In this document: positions 12,088-23,599 of the stretch, one piece after another
How positions within the stretch are numbered: the first letter of the stretch is position 1
Layout of the letters: each line of letters starts with the position of its first letter
Source: Nemophila menziesii
Taxonomy: Eukaryota; Streptophyta; Magnoliopsida; Boraginales; Hydrophyllaceae
NCBI GenBank assembly: GCA_029959085.1
Contig: JARWIR010000011.1
Coordinates: 5,333,840-5,397,839, forward strand
Reading direction: 5' to 3'
DNA length: 64,000 nt
Notes under the pieces: model-generated
What the model was told of the DNA's origin: nothing
Database searches by the model: none
What the model saw: only the letters and a program-made list of their open reading frames with translations
Made by a program: the position numbers and the translations under genes

Positions 12088-13699
12088 TTCCAGAGTGGTG
12101 GCTAGAATTGATTCTGTCCCCAACATAAGTGGTGGCCAAGATTATTTCTGAACCCACTTTTCATTAATTAATTATCTTTTGATTTAAAAAATATATATAT
12201 ATTTAATACCCAAACATCAAAGAAAAAACTGATTAGCAAATCCATTATTCCATTATAAAAACAAAAAGGAAAAATAATTTCATCACCATATCACACGCAA
12301 AAACAAAAAGAACCCAAATTAAAGTTTATTTTCAAACCTAATCTCATCACTTTTCACTTACATCCACCGCCGCCAAGGACTACTCGACCATCTTCACACT
12401 CACCTTTCCACCAAGCCTGCACAAGACCATTCTCCACCATCGAAGAACCTAAATTAAGGTTTAATTTTAAACTCGATCTCATATTTTTACAGTCCATAAA
12501 CAATTGATTTAGCAAACCCTTCCAAGGCAACCTACCCTTTCTAAGGTATCCAGGTCTTGTTTTATATATTATTGTGTATGTTTTGTCCCTTCTTATTATT
12601 TGTTTGTAAATTTTTTTGATTAAGATCGTTCCTACAAAGCCTATTGAAGTCATCCAAGGTACTTTTTCAATTCTTGCTCAATTATGTGAATAATATATAT
12701 TGTTTAGAGTAATGCTGGATATCACCCCTAATCAAATCCCCGTTTTATCACCTCCTAGGTGGATTTTAAATTAACCAATAACATGATTTTTTGATTTATT
12801 ATTTTCTCTCGATTAGTCCACCTAGGAGGTGATAAAAGGGTGATGTGATTTGGGGTGATATCCAGCATTACTCTATTGTTTATTATGTATCCATCGTTTG
12901 ATTGATCAAACTTTGATCCGTGCAAAGAACCCCCTATCTCAATCAATGTAGTATTCATTATCAGTAATTAAGTTAGAGTAAATTTTTGATTTATTTAAAT
13001 CGTCGAGTTTGTAAAATTGTACTTTTTGTAGCTCTTGCCATGTGTGTTTCTGACCATACGAAATAACATCCAGATTAAATTTTAGGATCCATAGTCTTCT
13101 TCTTCTGAACAGTACATGTTTGATAATAATCTCAAAACCGGTCAAAAATAATAAAAAAAAATATAAGAAGAGTAAAATATTCTGTAAATAAAATTCAAAC
13201 TTTTATTTTTCAATTGCATTATTTATATGTATGTTAATTGATCGCAAAGAAACTATTTAAATTAATGGTTTCTTTCCTTCTCTTTCTTTCCATTCCAAAC
13301 ACTTCAAATTTAATTTCCAAATATAATTTCTCTTTCCAGTTGATTGTGCTTTTTCATTTCTTCTTTGGCTTCCCTTCCAAGCCATTAAAATCCGATTTCT
13401 TTTAATGCTCAATGTAATTTACTAATAATTATTTGATTGTGATATAGTTTGTCAATATTATTTAGAAGTATATGTATTTTATTTTACGATTAATGATAAT
13501 GAATATCTATTTGGTTGGATTTTAACTTTGATTTAATAATTAGTTTCTCTAATCATAGATATATCAAAAGATAGCCTTAATCTTTTATTTATTTCATATT
13601 TGATAGATTGTTGTTTGTTTTGCAAATGTTTAAAAGATGACCTTAATTTTGCGTTGACAATTTTAAATAATAAGTAGTTTTAAACTTAAATATGAAGTT
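12088..13699. repeat. U4 spacer A (inverted)
   Basis: Reverse-orientation spacer A, interrupted by the MITE at 12,707-12,873. Short minus-strand open stretches (e.g. 12,354-12,653) recur in other units with different disruptions and show no recognisable domain, so they are not called genes. Confidence 0.75.
12707..12873. mobile_element. Mutator-like MITE
   Basis: A 167-bp insertion with long near-perfect terminal inverted repeats starting GAGTAATGCTGGATATCACC. It is flanked by a 9-bp target-site duplication TATTGTTTA (12,698-12,706 and 12,874-12,882). The empty site reads ATATTGTTTATTATG in the other units (e.g. ~28,148). A 9-bp duplication and long inverted repeats are the mark of Mutator-like elements. 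It has no coding capacity and is found once in this window. Confidence 0.85.
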
Positions 13700-14980
13700 A
13701 CTTATGTATCAATATGTATTTTTATCTTTTTATTAATAAGTAATTCTATATATTACTCAGTTCGTACAACCTTTATACCACCCCATTTTACGTGGTGTGA
13801 TTTGACTGAAAATTATTTAATTTCAAATCAAACCACACCACATAAGGGGGTTGTATATTGCATTCCTATTTATAAATTATATAATATATATGAGCAACAT
13901 TAAATCTTATATGAAGATAAAAATATTAATATAAAATAAAATGCTTATTTTATGAATCATATTAACAAACATATTCAACAATTATACAAGTAAACAAGAA
14001 ACTCATTAAATTCATTTATGCATATAAACATACATATAATAATAGAAAATATACCAATAAAGAAAATTAAAAAAAAGGTATTACGATAGAAGCGAGATCA
14101 AATTCAATCAAACACTTACAAAATAATTAAGTTACACAATAGATAAAACTTAATCACGAAACTTGATATATACATATATGTTGATACATATTGAAATTCC
14201 TCAATTACAACCATAAATATTTCATTATGATGAGAATTATTAATATTCTAAGATACTTACCATCAAGATGTATTTTTAAAATCTATTACATAACTCGAGA
14301 CAGATAAAATAAAATTATTGGTACGCAATAAAATAAAAAAAATATTTTATTTTTTTATCCCTATAATTTTTTTATCTTTTTCGAGTTATGTAATAGATTT
14401 CTAAAAAAGATCTTGGTGGTAAGTATTTTAGAGTATTAGTAATTCTCATCTTATATGAAAGATCTATGTTTGTAATTGACGAATATTGATATGTATCACA
14501 ATATACGTATATATTAAGTTTCGTGGTTAAGTTTTATTCAGTATATAACTTAATTATTTTGAAAGTGTTAGAATGAATTTGATCTCCCATCTATCTTAAT
14601 ACCTTGTTTTTTAAATCTCTTTTATAGGTACAATTTCTATTATTATATGTTTGTTTATATGGATAACTGAAGTTAATGAGTTTCTTGTTTACTTGTATAA
14701 TTTTTGAATATTTTTTGTTAATACGATTCCTAAAATAAGCATTTTATTTTATATTTATTTCTTATCATTGTATAAGATTTAATGTTGCTCGTATATATTT
14801 CTTGATTTTTTAAGAATAATTTTTTATACTACCTTCTTATGTGGCGTGCTTTGATTAGAAATTAAATAGTTTGAAATCAAATCACACGACATAAAAGAGA
14901 GTGGTATGAGGGTTGTATGAAATGAGTGATATATATAATTACTCATTTATGAAAAGAGAAAAATGCATATTGATACATAA
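13700..14980. repeat. U4/U5 large palindrome
   Basis: Complete copy of the ~1.28-kb palindrome in reverse orientation, centre near 14,335-14,345, with hairpins near 13,775-13,860 and 14,825-14,915. No gene. Confidence 0.8.
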
Positions 14981-16148
14981 TTATCTGAGTATCAAAATCC
15001 AAGTAAGTGCTGACTCACAATCGATTCAATTGGTAACGATTTGTTTATGAACACTTTTGAAGTTTTTTCAATTATATAAATTGTTTTGACTAAATATATA
15101 TATGTTAAATAGATGGTTGGTGGTTCCTGGAAGAATGTTGTTATAAGGAGCTTTGCGAGTCTTGTTTGGTTGCAATTAAGATCAAGCGAAATGCATCCCA
15201 TGTAATTCATTATTTATTAAATGCATTAAATCATGTTTTTAACCAGTGCAGTTTCTTAATTTTGTTATCTACTTTTTGAATTTATTAGTTTTACTAAATT
15301 TTCCGTATGGAATATATCATTATAAAATCTAAATTTTAGCTAAAATTCTAAAAAATATAATTTTAACGCACGTACTTAGTTAATCGTGTTTTTAGTTCAC
15401 ATAGATCATTTTCATGTTCAAGACATACTAAAAATAATAGAAATACTTATTTATTATATTAATTTAAAAGATGCACAATATCTTTTTAAATTAAGAGGCA
15501 AGGTTAATAAAGTTAATAATATACAATCCATATTAATCTTAAGAACATAAATGTATAATATATTAATAAATATGGTATATAATCCCTATATCTTAAAAAA
15601 TATTAACTTTATAATTCTTAGAATTCCAAATAACCATCATATTTATATCACCAAAATTTCCATCTATTATTATATTTTTTGTTTTTTATTTTTCAGGAAT
15701 AAGAGTTATCACGTCTTATTTTTATAGGACTAAGTTATAATTCATATAGGATTAGGGTTAATATATATTTAAATTTTTCAAATTCCATTTATGTTAATGG
15801 TGAAAAGTAGTAAATTTAGATTTATAATAATAATATAATTAATTGTTATGAATTTAGTATTAAGTTACTTGGATTTTAAAGCCACTAGTACTTTAAATAA
15901 CCAAAACAAGAAAGAGGCACGATGACACAATAAAAAGATATCAAAGAATTTCATACTTTAAGTATATATACCTGATATTTGTACAATCATGACTAGCAAT
16001 CTTATCATTCACCTCATAATACACTGTTATTTATAAAAATATTCAAGTCAAACCAAATTAGGAATTTTTTTAATTAATTAACTATTTTTTATTGATAGAA
16101 ATAAATTCAAACATAAATTATTAAAAAAAAAAAGAGTTATTAATATTT
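14981..16148. repeat. U5 spacer B (inverted)
   Basis: Reverse-orientation spacer B. In its plus-strand reading around 15,100-15,240 lies the stretch with weak similarity to the C-terminal end of LINE RNase H (KRNASHVIHYL-like). Read in the LINE direction this lies about 3 kb downstream of the U4 zf-RVT fragment. No intact gene. Confidence 0.7.
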
Positions 16149-16565
16149 TCTCTAGTAAAGTACAAGGAGGTCTTGTGGTATAAATAAAGTCTGTCTCCTA
16201 GCTACTTTCTGGAGAATATACTCACAAAAAAATAATTTGTGAAGTTTGTGGGTTCATCATAATATCATTAAAGGCAGTTGTATCTGGAGCTAGAATATAA
16301 AACAAGCTCACACATGGGTATGGAATCAGATTTTGAAGATCAGGTACCTAGCTAATGACTTTATTACTCATGTTATAAGGAATGGTAAGAATACTTTCTT
16401 AATTTGGGATAGATGGCTTGGTGGAAAAAATTCACAAGAATTCTTAGAAATTGATCTTAGTAGCGATGACATTAACGGTAATAAAACTGTTTCTTCATTC
16501 TATGGGAGTAATAGATGGAGAATGCCTCCTATTGTGGGCAAATTACTCCCTCATATCTGTAATAT
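16149..16565 (+). pseudogene. U5 LINE fragment, 5' part (split by CACTA)
   Basis: Plus-strand LINE ORF2 relic with an in-frame TAG near 16,291 (WS*NIKQ). It is open from 16,333 and cut at HICNI by the CACTA insertion. The other half resumes at 26,584. Apart from the CACTA insertion it equals U4. Confidence 0.8.
16563..16565. repeat. CACTA target-site duplication, left copy (TAT)
   Basis: TAT directly precedes the CACTA terminus and is repeated at 26,584-26,586. The uninterrupted U4 site reads GTAATATTAAAC with a single TAT. A 3-bp duplication is diagnostic of the CACTA superfamily. Confidence 0.9.
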
Positions 16566-16584
16566 CACTACTCCCGCACAAGTC

Positions 16585-16920
16585 TCTAGCGACTAAATTT
16601 CTTGCGACTACAGGATGTAGTCGCTAAAGATGGAAGCATTCTCGACTACAAATCTCTAACGACTACACGGTATGTTTCGCGACTACCAAGTAGTCGTTAA
16701 TAATTTTTGCTTTTTTCGACTACAGGTTGTAGTCGTTAATAATTAGCAAGTAGTCGTTAATGGGTTTTAGTATTTTTTAATTATTTTCCCACTGCCAACG
16801 TGTAGTCGCTAGAGTCATGATCATTTAACGACTACTTCATGTAGTCGTTAGTAGTAATTTCTAACGACTACATGAAGTCTATTTGCCGACTACACGTGTA
16901 GTCGCGAGTAGTGTAGCGTG
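16585..16920. promoter_or_regulatory. 5' subterminal motif cluster of the CACTA element
   Basis: About 16 copies of GCGACTAC or its variants (A/T/CCGACTAC) in both orientations. They often come as inverted pairs a few bases apart, e.g. GCGACTAC...GTAGTCGC near 16,604-16,626. In En/Spm elements such repeats bind the TNPA protein and are needed for transposition; here that role is inferred from position and density. Confidence 0.8.
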
Positions 16921-16959
16921 TTTTCCAACAGTGACTTGCGAATTGCTTTACCCAATACA

Positions 16960-16985
16960 CCATTATTTTATAATTTATCTTTCTT
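16960..16985 (+). promoter_or_regulatory. Possible TATA region of the transposase gene
   Basis: A TTTTATAATTT stretch about 50 bp after the subterminal cluster, followed by a CT-rich leader. The same order (cluster, TATA-like, CT-rich leader) occurs before the second gene. Weak evidence alone. Confidence 0.3.
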
Positions 16986-17032
16986 TCTCTCAAATCTCTC
17001 CCAATTTTTTTCCACAATTCATCATTAAAAAT

Positions 17033-17500
17033 TATTTCAACACTTGGAAAAACTTTCCCGGTTCAATCATCAAGTGGTACCGCCTCAATTATCAATTTTT
17101 ATTTCCAAACTTGCCCAAAAGTAGGTATTTTTTGTTCCATAAAACTCTTTCAATATATCTTTTACTTTCATTCAATTGTGTAGTAAATCTTAAATAGTAT
17201 CACTTATTAGGTATTTCAACACGTGGGCAAGCTTTCCCGGGTCAAACATCAACGTGGGGCCGCCTCAATCATCAATTTTTCATTCCAAATTTGCCCAAAA
17301 GTAGGTATTTTTTGTTCCATAAAACTCTTTCAAATTTCTTATACTTTCATGCAATTGTATAATAAATGGTAAATATTATCACTTATTAGGTATTTCAACA
17401 CGTGGACAAGCTTTCCCGGGTCAAACATCAACGTGGGACCGCCTCAATTATCAATTTTCCCTTCCGAATTTGCCCAAAAGTATGTGTCTTTTTCATCCTT
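17033..17500. repeat. Three 179-bp tandem repeats in the transposase leader
   Basis: Copies start at 17,033, 17,212 and 17,391, each with TATTTCAACAC...GG, then CTTTCCCGG, ACCGCCTCAAT and TTGCCCAAAAGTA. The third copy is partial. They lie between the promoter region and the transposase start. An open stretch through 16,883-17,197 has no recognised domain and is not called. Confidence 0.85.
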
Positions 17501-17607
17501 TCCTTATTTGATTACAATTCTATAGTTAATGCTAAATATATAATATCATTATGTATATATCTATAATCATTTATTAATTTCATGTGAATTATAAATAATT
17601 ATATTAA

Positions 17608-17634
17608 GTATATATATATATATATATATATATT
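17608..17634. repeat. (TA)n microsatellite
   Basis: About 12-13 uninterrupted TA dinucleotides. Confidence 0.9.
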
Positions 17635-17694
17635 TGTATGATATATTATTGTATGTTGTTATATTTTGTATGCTTTTAATGTTATATTTATGCA

Positions 17695-17910
17695 TTTATT
17701 TGGTGATGTGATATTTTGTGTGCTTTTAATTCTATATTTATTTATTTAATCGGTGATGTAATAATTTTTTTCATTTTATATTTATTTATTTAATCGGTGA
17801 TGTAATAATTTTTTTTAATTCATTTATGTAATCGGTGATGTAATAATTTTTTCTCGTTTTATTTTAATGTATTTATTTGGTGATGTAATAATTTTTTTCT
17901 TTCATTTTAT
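17695..17910. repeat. Degenerate GGTGATGTAATAATTTTTT repeats
   Basis: Five or so imperfect copies of a 40-50 bp motif centred on GGTGATGTAATAATTTTTT, with T-rich spacers, ending just before the transposase ATG. One further copy of the core occurs at ~24,062, just before the second gene's ATG. Confidence 0.7.
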
Positions 17911-17945
17911 TTATGTTGTATTCTTTCATATTGTAATAGTTGACT

Positions 17946-20900
17946 ATGGCTTCGGGTATTGATAAGAGTTGGATTGGTACGGCTCATAAAGTTTCGCGTG
18001 AATTCATTAAGGGGATAGAACCATTCCTTGCTTTTGCTGAAAAAAATAAACATCCTGGTGAAGAAACAATTTATTGTCCGTGTAATCAGTGTTCGAATTA
18101 TCGTAGGTATCCGGTTGACAAAGTTAGGTCACATCTGTTACTGCATGGGTTTCTGGAGACGTATGATATTTGGACAAAGCATGGTGAGCCCGAGGATATT
18201 CCAGAGACTCGATATGAAGAAAATGAAATGTTTGATGTATACGATGATTTGAGACCTAATTACGAGGTTGGTGGTCATTCTGGTGACACCGAGATGACAG
18301 ACTCTAACAGTACAGCTCGTGACAAATTCGAAAAGATGTTTTCCGATTTAGAGACCGAGTTATACCCTTGTTGTGATGTCATGAGTTCATTAAATTTCAT
18401 TGCGAAGCTACTGCACGTGAAGGTGAAGAACAAGTGGTCTAACACGTCTTTCACCGAGTTGCTTCAGCTTTTATGCCGTGTGTTGCCCAAACCTCATACG
18501 TTGCCCGATTCATACGAGGCGTGCAACAAGAAGTTAAAAAATTTAGGTATGGGTTACGATACCATCGATGTTTGCGTGAACGATTGTGCTTTGTATTACA
18601 AGGAGAATGCCTCCCTTGAAAAGTGTCCAGTATGTAATGAATCCAGATGGGACCCGAAGAAGGGTCTGAAAGTAGCGCATAAGAAACTCAGATATTTCCC
18701 GATTGCCCCTAGGCTGCAGCGACTTTATGCTTCGAGGCACACTGCCAAAAATATGATCTGGCACCAAACAGGGAAGAATACAGATCCAGATTTGTTGCGT
18801 CATCCAGTTGACGGAGACAGTTGGAAGAGATTTGTTCAGTTAAATCCCGAGTTTGCTAGTGAACCTCGGAACGTCTTCTTGGGTTTGGGTATCGATGGCT
18901 TTTGCCCATTCTCTATGCAAAACAACTCGTACAGCATGTGGCCGGTTATACTGACCGTCTACAACTTACCACCGTGGGAGTGTATGAAGGAGACGACATT
19001 CCAGCTTTGTTTGTTGATTCCGGGACCCGTTCACCCGGCAAGGACATGGACGTCTTTCTTCGTCCTGTTATAGATGAGTTGGACGAGTTGTGGGGTAAAG
19101 GGATTATTACTTATGATGCCCACAAGAAGGAAGAGTTTACTATGAAGGTTTGTTTGTTGTCTACGACTAACGATTTTCCCGCTAGGACATACACCTCGGG
19201 ATGGTCGGGTCAAGGTTACAAAGCTTGTCCAGAATGCATGGATTCTACTCCGTCATTGAGCGTGAAGAAAGGGGTTGCTTACTTCGACCACAGACGTTGG
19301 TTACCTATCAAACATCCTTTTAGAGACGAAAAAGTTTTGTACAAGGAAGCCACTGATAGGCGCCCACCGAAGAAATATAAACCTGCCGATATTCAGACAC
19401 AGTTAGATGGCCTTCCCATTCTGCTTCCCGGGAAACACAAGGACTTTGGGGGAAAGATCGTGAAGCCAGATGTTAATCGGCGATTCAATTGGAAGAAAAA
19501 GAGTATTTTCTATCGTTTACCTTATTGGTCCGAAAACCTGTTGAAACATAACATTGATGTTATGTATTGCGAGAAAAACGTGTGTGATGCTCTTCTTGGC
19601 ACAGTAATAGGTCTTGATGGAAAACTTAACAAAGACAACGTGAAAGCGAGAATTGATCTCAAGGAAATGAAGATCAGGCCAGATTTGTGGTTGCAAGAGA
19701 AAAATGGTAAGAATGTAATGCCTCGAGCTAATTATACGTTAACCACCGAAAAAAGGAAAGTATTTCTTGATTGGTTGAAGGCACAGAAGTTTCCCGATGG
19801 ATTCGCATCGAGTTTGAGAAATAACGTTCAAAGCGACTTAGGCAAGATTATAGGAATGAAATCTCACGACTGTCACGTGATGATGCAGTACCTATTCGTG
19901 GCTAGTCTCCCAGGGCTTTTCGAAGACAAAGCGATTAGTGACGCGATTATCGGTCTAGCCAATGTTTTTAGAGTTGTGTGTAATAAAAATCTGAGTCGGA
20001 AAAAGTTAGAAAAGGAGAAGAAGAAAGTGGTTGAAGTTATGTGTAGACTGGAGATGATTTTACCTCCCGCGTTTTTCGATATAATGATCCACTTGGTCAT
20101 TCATTTATACGACGAGGCTTTGTTAGGGGGACCGGTTCAGATGCGTTGGATGTACCCGTTTGAGCGGTATCTAAAGAAATTAAAGGAGTACATACGAAAC
20201 CCGGCTAGGCCAGAGGGTTCAATCGCCGAGGGATACGTTGTAGAGGAGACTTTGACATTCATATCGCGTTACCTTAAAGAAGAAAAAACAAAGTTTAATG
20301 ATCCGGGTAGATATACCGATATCGAAGCTCAACCTAAAGATTTGTCCGTTTTTAAGAGTCAATGTATTCCTATAGGTAAAAAAGAGTATGGTAATTTGCA
20401 TTACAACGAGAAGGAGCAAATCGACTGGTATATCCTACTTAATTGCGATGAAATCCAACAATTGATGACGTAAGGTTTCAATTTATTTATTGAATGTTTA
20501 TTCAATTTATTTAATAAATGTTAATTCATTGTTGATCGTCAAATGTGCAGAGAACACAAAGCCACGTTATCGGGTTCCTGAGACGAAAAAGATAGGAAAC
20601 ACCGGCAAAATTTCCGAGACTGGTTTCTGCATAAGGTATAGATCCATTCAAATACAAAATTAATATTCCATTTTAGGAAACATTGTTATAACTGTTTATG
20701 CTTGTAGGTTTATGAAATGGAAAAAGAAGGTGATGCATTCGCTACAAGTGAGATGATTTCATTGGCTAGTAAGTCTCATGGTGCAGTTTATAAATACGAT
20801 TCATGTGTTGTGAATGGTGTTAAATGGGTCACTAAAGGAAAGGGTGAAACCAGGGTGACACAAGATTACGGGGTATCCGCCATCTACAATGGAGTACCGT

Positions 20901-21454
20901 TTTACGGTGAATTGGTCAAGGTTGTAGAGATCACATATGACGATGAGTGTTCTGTTGTGCTGTTCGAGTGTAATTGGTATGACACGAGTAAACCGAGGAA
21001 AAAGCATTGGGTAACCCTTGTCAACACGTCTAATTTTTTTTGGCAATCAGAGCCATACATCTTAGCTACTCAAGCAAAAAAAGTTTTTTACATAGACGAG
21101 ATTAGTTTAAGGAAATCACAAAAAGGTTGGAAAGTAGTATGGGAACTCAATGATAGACATGGATGGAGTCCTGAGTTATGGGGTGCAGAGTCAATGCCCA
21201 CTGGTGGGGATACGAGTGTCGATATCCCTTTAGTGAATACCGAGACGATTTCCGATCCGGTGAACTTGGCATCCACTGAGGAGATCGAGATTGACCCTGC
21301 TCATTTTTTTGTTGCTTTGAATTTTGATACGGTTGTTGATGAAAACGAGGAAATTGAAGATGACACCTTGGATGAGTACGGTGATGAGGAAGAACCCATT
21401 GAGGTTGATAGTGATGGCGAACCTATAATTGTTAGTGGATATGATTCTGAGTAG
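17946..21454 (+). pseudogene. TNP2-like CACTA transposase gene (broken)
   Basis: Encodes the large transposase that would cut and rejoin the element ends. The ATG at 17,946 is the first in frame; an upstream TTG at 17,940 is unlikely to be used. Exon 1 (17,946-20,469) begins with a transposase-associated domain (residues ~7-80: KSWI, CPCNQC, HLLLHGF, HGE). Transposase_21 follows (GIDGFCPF, SMWPVI, YNLPPW, NDFPA, KACPECMD, DVMYCEKN, MKSHDCHV), then DUF4218 (PPAFFD, WMYPFERY, RPEGSIAEGY). A small exon 2 (20,551-20,635) and exon 3 (20,708-21,454, DUF4216, with a very acidic tail) have consistent GT-AG borders and phases. Lesions: one base is missing at the C-run 19,026-19,028, changing frame, and exon 2 has TGA at 20,579-20,581. 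DVMHIEKN, usual in relatives, reads DVMYCEKN. Splice sites are inferred. Confidence 0.9.
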
Positions 21455-21520
21455 GAGTTTTTTTTTGGGTTTATTTGTATTAAAACATTTTATTTACTTA
21501 AACTTTTTATATTTGGGTGA

Positions 21521-22540
21521 TTTGACTCTAAACACTTAACTTTGACCACAAACACTTAACTTTGACTCTAAACACTCAACTTTGACCACAAACACTCAAC
21601 TTTGACCAGAAACACTTAACTTTGACCACAAACACTCAACTTTGACCACAAACACTTAACTTTGACTCTAAACACTTAACTTTGACTCTAAACACTCAAC
21701 TTTGACCACAAACACTCAACTTTGACCACAAACACTTAACTTTGACCACAAACACTTAACTTTGACCACAAATACTCAACTTTGACTCTAAACACTCAAC
21801 TTTGACTCTAAACACTTAACTTTGACTCTAAACACTCAACTTTGACTCTAAACACTCAACTTTGACCACAAACACTTAACTTTGACTCTAAACACTCAAC
21901 TTTGACTCTAAACACTCAACTTTGACCACAAACACTTAACTTTGACTCTAAACACTCAACTTTGACTCTAAACACTCAACTTTGACTCTAAACACTCAAC
22001 TTTGACTCTAAACACTTAACTTTGACCACAAACACTCAACTTTGACTCTAAACACTCAACTTTGACTCTAAACACTCAACTTTGACTCTAAACACTCAAC
22101 TTTGACTCTAAACACTCAACTTTGACTCTAAACACTCAACTTTGACCACAAACACTCAACTTTGACTCTAAACACTTAACTTTGACCACAAACACTTAAC
22201 TTTAACTCTAAACACTCAACTTTGACTCTAAACACTCAACTTTGACTCTAAACACTCAACTTTGACTCTAAACACTCAACTTTGACTCTAAACACTCAAC
22301 TTTGACCACAAACACTCAACTTTGACTCTAAACACTCAACTTTGACCACAAACACTCAACTTTGACTCTAAACACTCAACTTTGACTCTAAACACTCAAC
22401 TTTGACCAGAAACACTTAACTTTGACTCTAAACACTCAACTTTGACCACAAACACTCAACTTTGACTCTAAACACTTAACTTTGACCACAAACACTCAAC
22501 TTTGACCAGAAACACTCAACTTTGACTCTAAACACTAAAC
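21521..22540. repeat. 20-bp minisatellite, exactly 51 copies
   Basis: The monomer TTTGACTCTAAACACTCAAC repeats without one insertion or deletion for 1020 bp. Variation is almost confined to two places: CTCTA versus CCACA (rarely CCAGA), and CTCAAC versus CTTAAC. It starts 66 bp after the transposase stop codon. Runs of a single variant and mixed runs suggest local duplication of multi-monomer blocks. No function is evident; it is not a CRISPR array because there are no unique spacers. Confidence 0.97.
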
Positions 22541-22635
22541 TTATTTTTGAATTTAATTTAAATGATTATTTGGTATTGAATTAAAATATTGCATAATTGT
22601 ATAGTGTATAGTTTTTTTTTTGGAAAAAAAAAATA

Positions 22636-22932
22636 TCTAGCGACTACATTTTCCTTATAGCGACTAGTTCATGTACATGAACTAGTCGCTAATGATTCTA
22701 GAGCACTAGCGACTACATTGTAGTCGCTAGACAACGAAATAAATTCCCCAAAACCATGGCGGTCAGTTTTCCCGCCCCCTCAATGTACACGCGTTTTACT
22801 TTTCAATCTAGCGACTACATTGTAGTCGCTAAAGACTCGTTGACGTGGTCAATATTCAGACACGTGTAGGTAACCACCATTCTAGCGACTACTTTCTTTT
22901 CTCTAGCGACTACACAAAGTAGTCGCTAGAAA
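22636..22932. promoter_or_regulatory. Internal cluster of CACTA subterminal motifs
   Basis: Eight to ten copies of GCGACTAC and its complement, including paired palindromes TAGCGACTAC-ATT-GTAGTCGCTA (e.g. near 22,709 and 22,808). The same motif marks both ends of the element. It lies between the two genes and directly upstream of a TATA-like sequence, so it may form the second gene's promoter or may mark an old junction between two elements. Confidence 0.8.
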
Positions 22933-22937
22933 AAACA

Positions 22938-22948
22938 CCCTATATCTA
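22938..22948 (+). promoter_or_regulatory. TATA-like box of the second CACTA gene
   Basis: CCCTATATCTAA directly follows the last internal motif pair. A CT-rich leader (TTCTTCACTCTCATTC) starts about 25 bp further on. Position and composition suit a plant core promoter; the start of transcription is inferred. Confidence 0.4.
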
Positions 22949-22969
22949 ACCCGAGAGCTCATTTCTTCA

Positions 22970-23225
22970 CTCTCATTCTTTCTACCAAAAATCTAAAAAA
23001 CGAGAGCTCCATTTTCAGCCACTCCAAGGGCCGATTCTAGCATCATATCTTCAACAAAGGTAAGCAAATCCAACACCATTTATCATTCTATTCCATTTTC
23101 AATCTTAGATTAAGCTTTTTTCCTCCATTTTTACATTTCTAATTAAATTTTTTTTGTTTGTGTTTCAATCCGAATCAAAATGGCATGGATTCAACACCAA
23201 ATCAGCTCCAATTTCATCCAAAAAG
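22970..23225 (+). other. Probable non-coding leader exons of the second CACTA gene
   Basis: A leader exon would end at ..CAACAAAG before GTAAGC (donor at 23,060). A short second leader exon would end at 23,225 before GTTAGT. A small upstream ATG at ~23,180 opens only about 16 codons. Donor sequences are good, acceptors less certain. The long AT-rich stretch to 24,133 would be intron. Confidence 0.4.
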
Positions 23226-23599
23226 GTTAGTATTTCAACCAATTTTTGATTTTTAATTTTCATGTCAATTTTTTTTGGTTTTTGTTCTTTGATGATTACA
23301 TGTTATTGTTAATTCCGAATATAGTAGGGTATAATTAGATTGTTGTATGAATTGTTTAAACGAAAAATTGATGTTAAAACTCTTAAAAAAATAGTTTGTG
23401 AAAGCTAATTAAATTTTTTTCCATTTTTTTGGTGTATGATTGTTAATTCCGAGAATGATTAGTGTTAATAGGGTTTGGTTTTTGTTAATTTAAACATGTA
23501 ATTCATTGTTTTTGATTGAAAATTATTTGGGTTGATTTTTTGTGAATTTTGTTAATTTTTGTTATGATTTTTAGTAAATTTTAGATTTTAAGTTTGCAA

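Noticed and set aside
16883..17197. 104-codon open stretch at the 5' end of the CACTA element
   Set aside because: It runs through subterminal motifs, a CT-rich leader and the first 179-bp repeat; no domain and no splice partner.
17940..17945. Upstream TTG start for the transposase
   Set aside because: Plant genes start at ATG; the ATG at 17,946 opens directly onto the conserved transposase-associated domain.
21521..22540. CRISPR-like array
   Set aside because: The repeats are contiguous 20-mers without unique spacers, in a plant transposon.
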